Below, in pieces: positions 1-5,855 of a stretch of DNA of 5,855 bases (the first letter of the stretch is position 1; each line of letters opens with the position of its first letter). The translations under genes and the position numbers were made by a program. The notes under the pieces are model-generated. The model searched no databases, was not told where the DNA came from, and saw nothing but the letters and a program-made list of their open reading frames with translations. Origin of the DNA: Dehalococcoidia bacterium (lineage in GTDB: Bacteria > Chloroflexota > Dehalococcoidia > GIF9 > UBA5629); NCBI GenBank assembly GCA_028715025.1, contig JAQTLG010000117.1, forward strand, positions 1 to 5,855. Direction: 5' to 3'.

Positions 1-624
1 GGGCTCAACGATAATGGCGGCGATGCTGTCAGGATACATGGAGAACAGCCGGCGCACCGAGTCCAGGTCGTTGTAGCCGGCCACCAGCGTATCCCGGGCT
101 GTGGACGCTGTCACGCCGGGGGAATCCGGTATGCCAAGGGTGGCCATGCCCGAGCCGCCGCTGACCAGCAGGCTGTCGGAGTGACCGTGGTAGCATCCTG
201 AGAACTTGATGATCCTGTCCCTGCCGGTGAAGGCGCGTGCCAGGCGGATGGCGCTCATAGCTGCCTCGGTTCCCGAGCTGACAAAGCGCACCATCTCCAT
301 GGACGGCACGGCGTCACATATCATGGCTGCCAGCCTGGTCTCCAGCTCAGTGCAGGCACCGAAGCTGGTGCCCCTGCCTGCCGCTCCTTTCAACGCATTT
401 ACTACGCGCAGGTCCGCATGCCCCAGTATGAGCGGTCCCCAGGAGCAGACGTAATCGATGTAGCTGTTGCCGTCGATGTCAATTATCCTGGAGCCTTTTC
501 CTTTTACGATGAAGCGCGGTACGTCCCCCACGGCTCCGAAGGCCCTGACCGGGCTGTCCACACCTCCCGGCAGGTAGCGCTGCGCATGTTTAAACAGGCG
601 CCGGGAATTTCTTGTTGTTCTCAT
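1..624 (-). CDS. hemL: Glutamate-1-semialdehyde 2,1-aminomutase, N-terminal part (cut by left window edge)
   Basis: HemL is a cytoplasmic PLP-dependent class-III aminotransferase-fold enzyme. It isomerises glutamate-1-semialdehyde, the product of HemA, to 5-aminolevulinate. The reading frame opens at the ATG at 624 and runs without a stop to base 1, giving 208 residues of a family usually about 425-435 long. The visible part carries the family hallmarks: LPGGVDSPVRAFG at residues 18-30, SWGPLILGHAD at 61-71, GTSFGACTELE at 85-95, the PLP-phosphate loop SSGTEAAMSAIRLAR at 116-130, and FSGCYHGHSD at 141-150. The Schiff-base lysine lies in the missing C-terminal half, so catalytic integrity cannot be judged. 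The start is well placed, one base after the hemB TAA, with AGGTG (632-636) 7 nt upstream. It is the last gene seen of the hem operon and likely translationally coupled to hemB. Identity is very secure. Confidence 0.96.
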   Translation of the reverse strand, partial: MRTTRNSRRLFKHAQRYLPGGVDSPVRAFGAVGDVPRFIVKGKGSRIIDIDGNSYIDYVCSWGPLILGHADLRVVNALKGAAGRGTSFGACTELETRLAAMICDAVPSMEMVRFVSSGTEAAMSAIRLARAFTGRDRIIKFSGCYHGHSDSLLVSGGSGMATLGIPDSPGVTASTARDTLVAGYNDLDSVRRLFSMYPDSIAAIIVEP

Positions 625-625
625 C

Positions 626-1612
626 TTACTGCACCTGCCCGCCAAGCCAGCCTGCGGCTTCTTTGGCGTGATAGCTGATAATGATATCTGCCCCCGCTCT
701 TCTGATGGAGCCGAGTATCTCAAGAGTGACCTTTTTTCCATCGATCCAGCCGCGCGCTGCTGCTGCTTTGACCATGGCATATTCTCCGCTCACATTATAG
801 GCAGCCAGCGGGCAATTGAAACTGTCCCGTGCCTGTCTGATAACACCCAGGTACGCCAGCGCCGGTTTGACCATAACAATATCGGCGCCCTCGTTAATGT
901 CCTCTTCTATCTCTCTGAGCGCCTCGCGTACGTTGGGAGGGTCCATCTGATAGGACTTGCGATCACCGAACTGGGGAGCTGAGCCGGCCGCCTCCCGAAA
1001 GGGCCCATAAAAGGCTGAGGCGTATTTGGCTGCGTAAGACAATATCGGTATACGACTGAAACCTTTATCATCCAGCGCTTTTCTGATAGCCATTACCCGC
1101 CCGTCCATCATATCTGACGGTGCAACCATGTCCGCGCCGGATGAAGCGTGGGAAAGGGCCATTGCGGCCAGCAGGGGGAGCGTGCTGTCGTTATCGACAT
1201 CTCCGTTCACTATCAGCCCGCAATGCCCGTGGTCGGTGTATTCACACAGGCAGATATCGGTTATCACTATCATCTGCGGTGCGGCTTTCTTTATAGCTCG
1301 CACGGCCCGCTGGACAACGCCTTTGGGATCGAGGGCGGCCGAGCCGTGCTCGTCCTTTTTGTTCACGACGCCGAAGAGCAGTACGGCAGGCACTTTAAGC
1401 TGAACCAGTTCATCGATCTCGGCGGTAAGCTTATCCACGGAGAAATGGAAGATGCCGGGCATGGCATCTATCTCCCTTTTTATGCCCTTGCCTTCCACGA
1501 CGAAAAGAGGGAAGACAAGGTCGCCGGGGTCCAGCTGGCTTTCCCTCACCAGCGACCTCAGCGCCGGGCTTTTTCTCAGTCTGCGCATGCGTAATTCCGG
1601 AAATACAGACAT
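626..1612 (-). CDS. hemB: Porphobilinogen synthase (5-aminolevulinate dehydratase)
   Basis: HemB condenses two molecules of 5-aminolevulinate to porphobilinogen in the cytoplasm, the first common step of tetrapyrrole synthesis. The 328-residue length is normal and the TIM-barrel protein looks complete. The zinc site DICLCEYTDHGHCG spans residues 119-132 with Cys121, Cys123 and Cys131, so this is the cysteine-rich Zn type rather than the aspartate-rich type. The two active-site lysines are Lys196 (in SYAAKYASAFYGPFREAA) and the Schiff-base Lys249 (in GADIVMVKPALAY). SGEYAM at 275-280 is also typical. A Gly at 256 follows the MVKPxxxYL motif where Asp is common. The start ATG at 1612 directly follows the TGA of cobA-hemD, with a strong AAGGAGG 5 nt upstream. 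One base separates its stop from hemL. Confidence 0.98.
   Translation of the reverse strand: MSVFPELRMRRLRKSPALRSLVRESQLDPGDLVFPLFVVEGKGIKREIDAMPGIFHFSVDKLTAEIDELVQLKVPAVLLFGVVNKKDEHGSAALDPKGVVQRAVRAIKKAAPQMIVITDICLCEYTDHGHCGLIVNGDVDNDSTLPLLAAMALSHASSGADMVAPSDMMDGRVMAIRKALDDKGFSRIPILSYAAKYASAFYGPFREAAGSAPQFGDRKSYQMDPPNVREALREIEEDINEGADIVMVKPALAYLGVIRQARDSFNCPLAAYNVSGEYAMVKAAAARGWIDGKKVTLEILGSIRRAGADIIISYHAKEAAGWLGGQVQ
632..636 (-). promoter_or_regulatory. Ribosome binding site of hemL inside the hemB 3' end
   Basis: AGGTG in the last hemB codons sits 7 nt before the hemL ATG at 624. It is a moderate Shine-Dalgarno match and supports the start one base after the hemB TAA. Confidence 0.6.
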
Positions 1613-3136
1613 TCAGGCCTCCTTGCGGAAGTGTTTTTCCATGGCTTCAATCAATCCCGCTATCGTCTGTTCTTTAGCGAGTATATCCACCTTCAGCCCC
1701 GCTTTTACGGCTGTCGCCGCAGTCTTGGGGCCGATGCAGGCTATTCTAGCTTCGATCTGCTTGATCTCTTTATCGCTCAGCCCCGCCAGCAGGTTTGTCA
1801 CGGTCGATGAGCTGGTAAACGTGATTACATCCAGCTTGCCGGGCAATAGCAGATCCTTCAACCGTAACAGGTTTCCGCGCGGCCTTACTGTATGGTAGAC
1901 GGCGACTTCGTCAACCCGCGCACCCAGCTTTCTCAGACCCTCTGTGATCTCATCGTCGGCTATATCGGCGCGCGGCAGCAGGAAGCGTTTCCCGTTGATA
2001 TCTGCTTTACGTAAATTTTTAAGGAATCCCTTCCCGGTATAGACTGTGGGTATATAGTCCGCCGTGATCCCGTACGCATTGAGCGCCCTTGCCGTCATGG
2101 GACCGATGGCGCCCACCCTGAGGCCGGCCAACACGCGGGAATCTTTCTGCAGCTCATTCATGCGATGGAAAAATGCCTGGACACCGTTGGCGCTGGTAAA
2201 GGCCAGCCAGTCGTATTCGTGTAAATGTGAGAGATATTTGTCCAGTTTCTGCGTTGCTCTGATGGAACGTATCTCGATGGATGAGAAGCGCACAGGCTGT
2301 GCGCCGCGCTGTATGAGAAGTTTTCCCAGGCCGCCAGCCTGGCTGCTTGCACGCGTGACCAGCACGCGTTTGCCGAAAAGGGGGAAGATCTCGAACCAGA
2401 GCAGGTCCCGGCGCATCTCCACCACGCGGCCGATGACGATGACGGCCGGGGCAGTCATGCCGGCCTCGGCGGCCTTTTGCGCGATATTCTTCAACGTGCC
2501 TGTTACTGTGAACTGCGTGGGCAATGTGCCGTCTCTGATGACGGCCACCGGGGTATTGGGTTTCATGCCGTGCTTTAAGAGAAGCGTTGTGATCAGGCGC
2601 AGGTTTTGCATGCCCATCAAGATGACCAGTGTGCTGCCCGATCTGGCCAGCATATCCCAGCGGATATGTGAACCACGCTTGGTAGGGTCCTCATGGCCGG
2701 TGAGTATGGTCAATGAGGATGAGAGCCCTCGCTGCGTAACCGGGATTCCGGCATAGGCCGGCACAGCCACCGCGGAGGTGATGCCGGGCACCACTTCGTA
2801 CGGGATACCTGCGGCCTTCAGTGCGACGGCCTCTTCGCCTCCCCTGCCCAGGATGTAAGGGTCGCCGCCCTTGAGACGCACCACAGTCTTTCCGCGATGG
2901 GCCAGGCTCACCAGGAGCTGATTGATCTCATCCTGCTCGACATGGTGGCTTCCGCCCCTCTTGCCGACATAAAATTTTTCAGCCGCCGGCGCATGATCGA
3001 GGATAAGGTTGCTGATCAGGTGATCATGGACAACCACATCCGCCGCGGCAAGGCACTCGACGCCCTTGAGTGTGAACAGTCCGGGATCGCCCGGGCCTGC
3101 GCCGACCAGATAAACCTTTCCTTTCTTCAGCGGCAT
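1613..3136 (-). CDS. cobA-hemD: Fused uroporphyrinogen-III C-methyltransferase / uroporphyrinogen-III synthase
   Basis: This is a two-domain cytoplasmic enzyme of 507 residues. The N-terminal SUMT (CobA) domain, about residues 6-245, uses two S-adenosylmethionine to methylate uroporphyrinogen III at C2 and C7, giving precorrin-2. It shows VGAGPGDPGLFTLKG (11-25), RLKGGDPYILGRGGEEA (87-103), VPGITSAVAVPAYAGIP (116-132), TGHED (146-150) and the C-terminal IVIGRVV (233-239). A short linker containing LLWFEIFPLFGKR (245-257) leads into HemD, about 256-507, which closes and inverts ring D of hydroxymethylbilane. HemD landmarks are KRVLVTRA (256-263), FTSANGV (313-319), IGPMTARAL (344-352), LLPRADIADDEI (386-397), ITFTSSSTV (438-446) and IACIGPKTA (465-473). 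One frame covers both domains with no break. The ATG at 3136 overlaps the end of hemC by 10 bp, with AAAGGA 6 nt upstream. Gln135 replaces the usual His of the SUMT GIPxTHR motif. Confidence 0.97.
   Translation of the reverse strand: MPLKKGKVYLVGAGPGDPGLFTLKGVECLAAADVVVHDHLISNLILDHAPAAEKFYVGKRGGSHHVEQDEINQLLVSLAHRGKTVVRLKGGDPYILGRGGEEAVALKAAGIPYEVVPGITSAVAVPAYAGIPVTQRGLSSSLTILTGHEDPTKRGSHIRWDMLARSGSTLVILMGMQNLRLITTLLLKHGMKPNTPVAVIRDGTLPTQFTVTGTLKNIAQKAAEAGMTAPAVIVIGRVVEMRRDLLWFEIFPLFGKRVLVTRASSQAGGLGKLLIQRGAQPVRFSSIEIRSIRATQKLDKYLSHLHEYDWLAFTSANGVQAFFHRMNELQKDSRVLAGLRVGAIGPMTARALNAYGITADYIPTVYTGKGFLKNLRKADINGKRFLLPRADIADDEITEGLRKLGARVDEVAVYHTVRPRGNLLRLKDLLLPGKLDVITFTSSSTVTNLLAGLSDKEIKQIEARIACIGPKTAATAVKAGLKVDILAKEQTIAGLIEAMEKHFRKEA
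1618..1624 (-). promoter_or_regulatory. Ribosome binding site of hemB inside the cobA-hemD 3' end
   Basis: A full AAGGAGG Shine-Dalgarno sequence lies in the last codons of cobA-hemD (encoding Lys-Glu-Ala), 5 nt before the hemB ATG. It is the strongest ribosome binding site in the window. It fixes the hemB start at 1612, directly after the upstream TGA. Confidence 0.85.
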
Positions 3137-4047
3137 CTTGCATCCTTTATCAGGCCGGCGGCGCCCGCCTCAAGCATCCTGAGCGCAAGTTTTTCGCCGG
3201 CTTCATGCGGCGTATCTACCGGACCCCGATATGAGTCTTTCATTATTATTTCCCCTTCCCTGTCCGATACCATAGCCTGAATCTCCAGGATATCATCATG
3301 TACGGAGGCCAGGGCTGCTACGGGCGCACGGCAACCTCCCTCCACCGTATGCAAAAATGCCCGTTCGGCAGTTATCGCCAGCCACGTGGGCAAATGGTTG
3401 ATCGTTCCGATGATCTCCTCTACTCTGCCGTCGCCTTCCCTGGCTTCTACAGCCAGTGCGCCCTGCCCGATGGCCGGCAGGAATAATTCCAGGGGAAGGT
3501 ACCCGGTTATTTTATCACTCCAGCCGAGCCTGAGCAGCGCTGCGGCGGCGACGATTACACCCTCCAGTTGTCCGGAGCTCACACGGCGCAGTCGGCTGTC
3601 CACGTTGCCGCGAATATTGCAGACCTCCAGGTCCGGACGGATGTGTTTGAGTTGTACAGCGCGGCGCAGGCTTCCGGTGCCTATCTTCGAGCCGGGATTC
3701 AGATCGGCCAGCGGGGAACAGGCTACCAGCGCGTCGCGGGGGTCCAGTCGCTCTGTCACGGCGGCCAGGCACAATTGCCGCGGCAGAACGGTCGGCAGGT
3801 CCTTGAGGCTGTGCACGGCTATATCTATGCTGCGGTTCAAGAGGGCTTGCTCCAGCGCTTTGACGAATATGCCTGTATCGCCGGCCAGATCGATGCTCAA
3901 GCTTCGGTTGCGGTCGCCCTCCGTCACGATCTTACGTATCTCGATCTCAATGCCGGGGCGAGCATGCTCGATCTCGCGGGCCACCGACTCAGCCTGGATC
4001 ATGGCCAGGCTGCTTCCCCGGGAGCCGATCACAAATTTAGTATTCAC
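3127..4047 (-). CDS. hemC: Hydroxymethylbilane synthase (porphobilinogen deaminase)
   Basis: HemC polymerises four porphobilinogens head to tail into linear hydroxymethylbilane in the cytoplasm, using a covalently bound dipyrromethane cofactor. The 306 residues match the usual length of about 310 and all three domains are present. Visible motifs are IGSRGSSLA (7-15), DIAVHSLKDLPT (75-86) with catalytic Asp83, GTGSLRRAVQL (123-133) and NIRGNVDSRLRR (144-155) with the substrate-binding arginines, PAIGQGALAVE (191-201), and VEGGCRAPVA (235-244) with cofactor-anchoring Cys239. The start codon is GTG at 4047, embedded in a GTGA overlap with the hemA stop. AAGGA (4051-4055) lies only 3 nt upstream, which is short, so coupling to hemA translation probably helps initiation. 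Starting at this GTG gives the standard short lead before the GSRGSSLA motif, and no better upstream start fits. Its 3' end overlaps cobA-hemD by 10 bp. Confidence 0.97.
   Translation of the reverse strand: MNTKFVIGSRGSSLAMIQAESVAREIEHARPGIEIEIRKIVTEGDRNRSLSIDLAGDTGIFVKALEQALLNRSIDIAVHSLKDLPTVLPRQLCLAAVTERLDPRDALVACSPLADLNPGSKIGTGSLRRAVQLKHIRPDLEVCNIRGNVDSRLRRVSSGQLEGVIVAAAALLRLGWSDKITGYLPLELFLPAIGQGALAVEAREGDGRVEEIIGTINHLPTWLAITAERAFLHTVEGGCRAPVAALASVHDDILEIQAMVSDREGEIIMKDSYRGPVDTPHEAGEKLALRMLEAGAAGLIKDARCR
3143..3148 (-). promoter_or_regulatory. Ribosome binding site of cobA-hemD inside the hemC 3' end
   Basis: AAAGGA lies 6 nt before the ATG at 3136, within the last hemC codons. It supports that start and the resulting 10-bp overlap between the two genes. 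Confidence 0.75.
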
Positions 4048-5300
4048 AGGTCCTTACCATCGTTCAGTCCAAAAAGACGGTTGATTATATCTATCCGTTC
4101 CGCGCTCCCTCCTTCTTTGAGATACAGTATGGGGTCCCTCAATATCTTGTCCACGATCGACCTGGTGAGCAGGTCGACATGTAGTTTATCTTCCTCCGAC
4201 AGAGACGCCATTTTTTTCATGGAATTATGGTACTGCGCCGCACGGATCTTCTCGGCCCTGCCCATCAGGGACTTTATAACCGGTCGGGCGCTGTATGCCT
4301 GCCACCACCTCATGAGCATTTCCATTTCTTCGGCTATGATCCCCTTGACGGCCGCCACCTCCGCCTCCCTCTCCTGGCGGTGGTTGTCGGCCAGCTCGTT
4401 AAGGTCGTCTATATTGTAGAGATGCACGTTGTCGATGCCGCCGACGTCCGGCTCAACGTTGCGCGGCAGTGCTATATCGATAATGATCAGAGGCAGTTGC
4501 GGCCTTGCGCTTATGGCCTCGCTCACCTGCCCGCGGCGGAGCACCGGGTGGGGTGATGCTGCGCAGGCGATTACGATGTCGGTATCTCGCAGCTCCGCCG
4601 CCAGCATATCCGGGCCGACGGGACGTCCGCCGCAAGTGTCTGTTATCCGTACTGCGCGCTCCAGCGTTCTGCTGACGACCGCTATATCCGCAGCGCCTCT
4701 GCTGCTGGCCACCCTTAGTGCCAGCCTGCCTGCCTCGCCCGCCCCTATGATAACGATCTTACATCCACCGATATCGTTCACAATATCCAGGGCCTTGTTG
4801 ACCGCTATAGAGCTGATGGACAGTGGATTTCTGCTGATGCCGGTTTCGTTGCGCGCACGCCTGCCCGTGCTAATGGCGCTCTCGAAGACGTGCCGCAGGG
4901 GCAGGTTAATCGTGCCCGATTTCTCTGCCTCTGCCAGCGCCTGGCCTACCTGGCCCAGCACCTCGTATTCGCCGATGACCATTGAATCCAGGCCGCAGGA
5001 CACGTCGAAAAGGTGCTCGATGGCGACCCGGTCGCTCATCACGTAGAGATAGGGGGCGGTGCTCTCCGTCAGCCCCATACTTTTGCACAGGAAATCGACG
5101 CAGGCTTGCTCAAGATCTCCAATATGGCTGCCTGTGATATATACCTCCGTGCGGTTGCAGGTTGAGAGAATGATGCCATGCTGTAAATGACGCCGTAGAA
5201 GATGAAGATGCGCGGGCAGACCGTCGGGGCTAATAGCAGCCTTTTCGCGTACCTCAACGGGCGCCGTGCGGTGGTTTATGCCGGCGAGGCTAACATGCAT
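4044..5300 (-). CDS. hemA: Glutamyl-tRNA reductase
   Basis: HemA reduces the activated glutamate of Glu-tRNA(Glu) to glutamate-1-semialdehyde with NADPH, the first and usually rate-controlling step of the C5 pathway. The protein is 418 residues from the ATG at 5300. The N-terminal catalytic domain has GINHRTAPVEVRE (7-19) and STCNRTEVY (46-54) with nucleophile Cys48; His96 lies in IEHLFDVSCGLDSMVIGE. The NADPH-binding Rossmann loop is VIIGAGEAG (183-191), followed by VVSRTLERA (208-216) and IDIALPRNVEP (274-284). The C-terminal third, from about 305, is the helical dimerisation domain, with a charged helix around 305-330. Start choice: an ATG at 5306 is also in frame, but AAGGA (5309-5313) is 2 nt from it and 8 nt from the ATG at 5300. 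MHVSLAGINH also matches family N-termini better. The gene lies 21 bp after the Met8-type gene and overlaps hemC by 4 bp. Confidence 0.97.
   Translation of the reverse strand: MHVSLAGINHRTAPVEVREKAAISPDGLPAHLHLLRRHLQHGIILSTCNRTEVYITGSHIGDLEQACVDFLCKSMGLTESTAPYLYVMSDRVAIEHLFDVSCGLDSMVIGEYEVLGQVGQALAEAEKSGTINLPLRHVFESAISTGRRARNETGISRNPLSISSIAVNKALDIVNDIGGCKIVIIGAGEAGRLALRVASSRGAADIAVVSRTLERAVRITDTCGGRPVGPDMLAAELRDTDIVIACAASPHPVLRRGQVSEAISARPQLPLIIIDIALPRNVEPDVGGIDNVHLYNIDDLNELADNHRQEREAEVAAVKGIIAEEMEMLMRWWQAYSARPVIKSLMGRAEKIRAAQYHNSMKKMASLSEEDKLHVDLLTRSIVDKILRDPILYLKEGGSAERIDIINRLFGLNDGKDL
4051..4055 (-). promoter_or_regulatory. Closely spaced Shine-Dalgarno for the hemC GTG start
   Basis: AAGGA in the last hemA codons is only 3 nt from the hemC GTG at 4047. 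The spacing is shorter than optimal. Together with the GTGA stop/start overlap this suggests that hemC initiation depends on ribosomes finishing hemA; that is inference. Confidence 0.55.
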
Positions 5301-5308
5301 GGGCATCT

Positions 5309-5313
5309 TCCTT
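5309..5313 (-). promoter_or_regulatory. Ribosome binding site that decides the hemA start
   Basis: AAGGA lies in the short gap after the Met8-type gene. It is 2 nt from the ATG at 5306, which is too close, and 8 nt from the ATG at 5300, which is a normal distance. This favours the inner ATG as the hemA start. Confidence 0.65.
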
Positions 5314-5321
5314 CAGTAAGA

Positions 5322-5855
5322 TCATTTTGCACATTTCCTGAGTTTCTCGATCAAAGCTTGCCCGGCCTCTTCGCTCCGCCCTTCCCTGATGAGCGCGATC
5401 ATTGAGTCAATATCGATGGTCCGTTGCCAGTCGCTGCTGCTTACTTTCAGTCTCTGTTTCTTGATGCGGCGGCGGACCTCCTCAATTACGGTGACCAGCG
5501 ACGCATATTCATTGCCGAATGCGCCTTCCAGCCTGCTGCGGATCTTGCGCGCCAGCGCGGGACTTTTGGCGGAGGTTGAGACAGCGATCGAAAGATCGCC
5601 CCGGCGCAGGATGGAGGGGACGATGAAATCCGACAGCACAGGATCATCCACCACGTTTACGGGAACTCTGCGTTTTTTGGCTTCCTCTGCTGCGCTGCGG
5701 TTGATTTTGCGATTGCTGGTGGCGACAATGGCGATAGATACACCTTTTATATCGCCGTCGCGATAGGACCTGTTTACGGATTTTATCATACCTTCACGCT
5801 CAAGCTTGCGCAGACCGGCGCATAGCCGGGGGCTGACGACGGTGACCTCGGCTCC
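5322..5855 (-). CDS. Precorrin-2 dehydrogenase / sirohydrochlorin ferrochelatase family (Met8/CysG-N), missing its N-terminus at the right window edge
   Basis: This gene encodes a Met8p/CysG-N-type protein that NAD-dependently oxidises precorrin-2 to sirohydrochlorin; many members also insert iron to make siroheme. The frame is open from the TGA at 5324-5322 through to 5855, so 177 residues are visible and the gene starts outside the window. The visible part begins with GAEVTVVSP, the second strand of the NAD-binding fold. It then has IVATSNRKIN (43-52), VNVVDDP (66-72) with the conserved catalytic Asp at 70, FIVPSILRRGDLSIAVSTS (77-95) and SPALARKIRSRLE (98-110), then a helical C-terminal region. 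The GxGxxA loop should lie just beyond the edge. The Met at 5789 is internal. Residues before it, including VTVVSP, are clearly family sequence. It precedes hemA by about 15-21 bp and consumes the product of the CobA domain two genes downstream. Whether it also chelates iron is not decidable here. Confidence 0.93.
   Translation of the reverse strand, partial: GAEVTVVSPRLCAGLRKLEREGMIKSVNRSYRDGDIKGVSIAIVATSNRKINRSAAEEAKKRRVPVNVVDDPVLSDFIVPSILRRGDLSIAVSTSAKSPALARKIRSRLEGAFGNEYASLVTVIEEVRRRIKKQRLKVSSSDWQRTIDIDSMIALIREGRSEEAGQALIEKLRKCAK

Noticed and set aside
206..678. Two overlapping plus-strand open frames in the left 680 bases
   Set aside because: They lie opposite hemL and the end of hemB. 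The minus-strand hemL frame explains this region fully, up to base 1.
2414..2425. Possible internal start of a separate hemD at the Met-241 codon of cobA-hemD
   Set aside because: The GGAG just before the ATG has no spacing from it. The fused protein with a WFExxPLFGKR linker is a familiar arrangement, so a separate start is not supported.
2064..2756. 230-codon plus-strand open frame
   Set aside because: It lies entirely antisense to cobA-hemD. It has no recognisable motifs, and the minus-strand frame is clearly the real gene.
3386..4084. 232-codon plus-strand open frame antisense to hemC
   Set aside because: It is a shadow of hemC with low-complexity Ser/Arg/Leu-rich composition and no domain signal.
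3568..4419. 283-codon plus-strand open frame across the hemC/hemA junction
   Set aside because: It lies antisense to two strongly recognised genes and its translation resembles no family I know. Long antisense frames are common opposite G+C-rich coding DNA.
5301..5321. The longest intergenic gap, checked for a promoter, hairpin or terminator
   Set aside because: About 21 bases are too few for a promoter or riboswitch, and the gap shows only a Shine-Dalgarno sequence.

Overview
The window is a wall-to-wall coding stretch of a bacterial tetrapyrrole (siroheme-precursor) operon. All six genes lie on the minus strand, so the operon reads from the right edge to the left. In transcription order they are: a siroheme synthase N-terminal-type (Met8/CysG-N, precorrin-2 dehydrogenase) gene cut by the right edge; hemA (glutamyl-tRNA reductase); hemC (hydroxymethylbilane synthase); a fused cobA-hemD gene (uroporphyrinogen-III C-methyltransferase plus uroporphyrinogen-III synthase); hemB (porphobilinogen synthase); and the first 208 codons of hemL (glutamate-1-semialdehyde aminotransferase), cut by the left edge.

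The proteins cover a continuous pathway. HemA and HemL turn glutamyl-tRNA into 5-aminolevulinate (C5 route). HemB makes porphobilinogen, HemC hydroxymethylbilane, and the HemD half uroporphyrinogen III. The CobA half methylates this to precorrin-2, and the Met8-type enzyme oxidises it to sirohydrochlorin and possibly adds iron to give siroheme. No protoheme-branch gene (hemE, hemF/N, hemG/Y, hemH) is in the window. From this stretch alone the output is therefore precorrin-2/sirohydrochlorin, which can feed siroheme, an anaerobic corrinoid pathway or the siroheme-dependent haem route. Which of these applies cannot be decided here.

Gene packing is extremely tight. The junctions are 15-21 bp (met8/hemA, depending on start), a 4-bp GTGA overlap (hemA/hemC), a 10-bp overlap (hemC/cobA-hemD), directly abutting TGA-ATG (cobA-hemD/hemB) and 1 bp (hemB/hemL). 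Shine-Dalgarno-like sequences for the downstream genes lie inside the end of the upstream gene. This indicates one transcript with translational coupling. No promoter or terminator is visible; both must lie outside the window.

The organism is a bacterium of moderate to fairly high G+C. The C5 pathway, the cobA-hemD fusion and the order met8-hemA-hemC-cobA/hemD-hemB-hemL are known in anaerobes such as Clostridia, deltaproteobacteria and Chloroflexota (Dehalococcoidia). I lean weakly to Chloroflexota/Dehalococcoidia, but this is inference and not proven by the sequence. I see no RNA gene, mobile element, repeat array, CRISPR or phage signal, and no non-coding stretch longer than about 21 bases. 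I found no evidence for a previously undescribed system; the second-look items are about gene starts, edges and residue substitutions.
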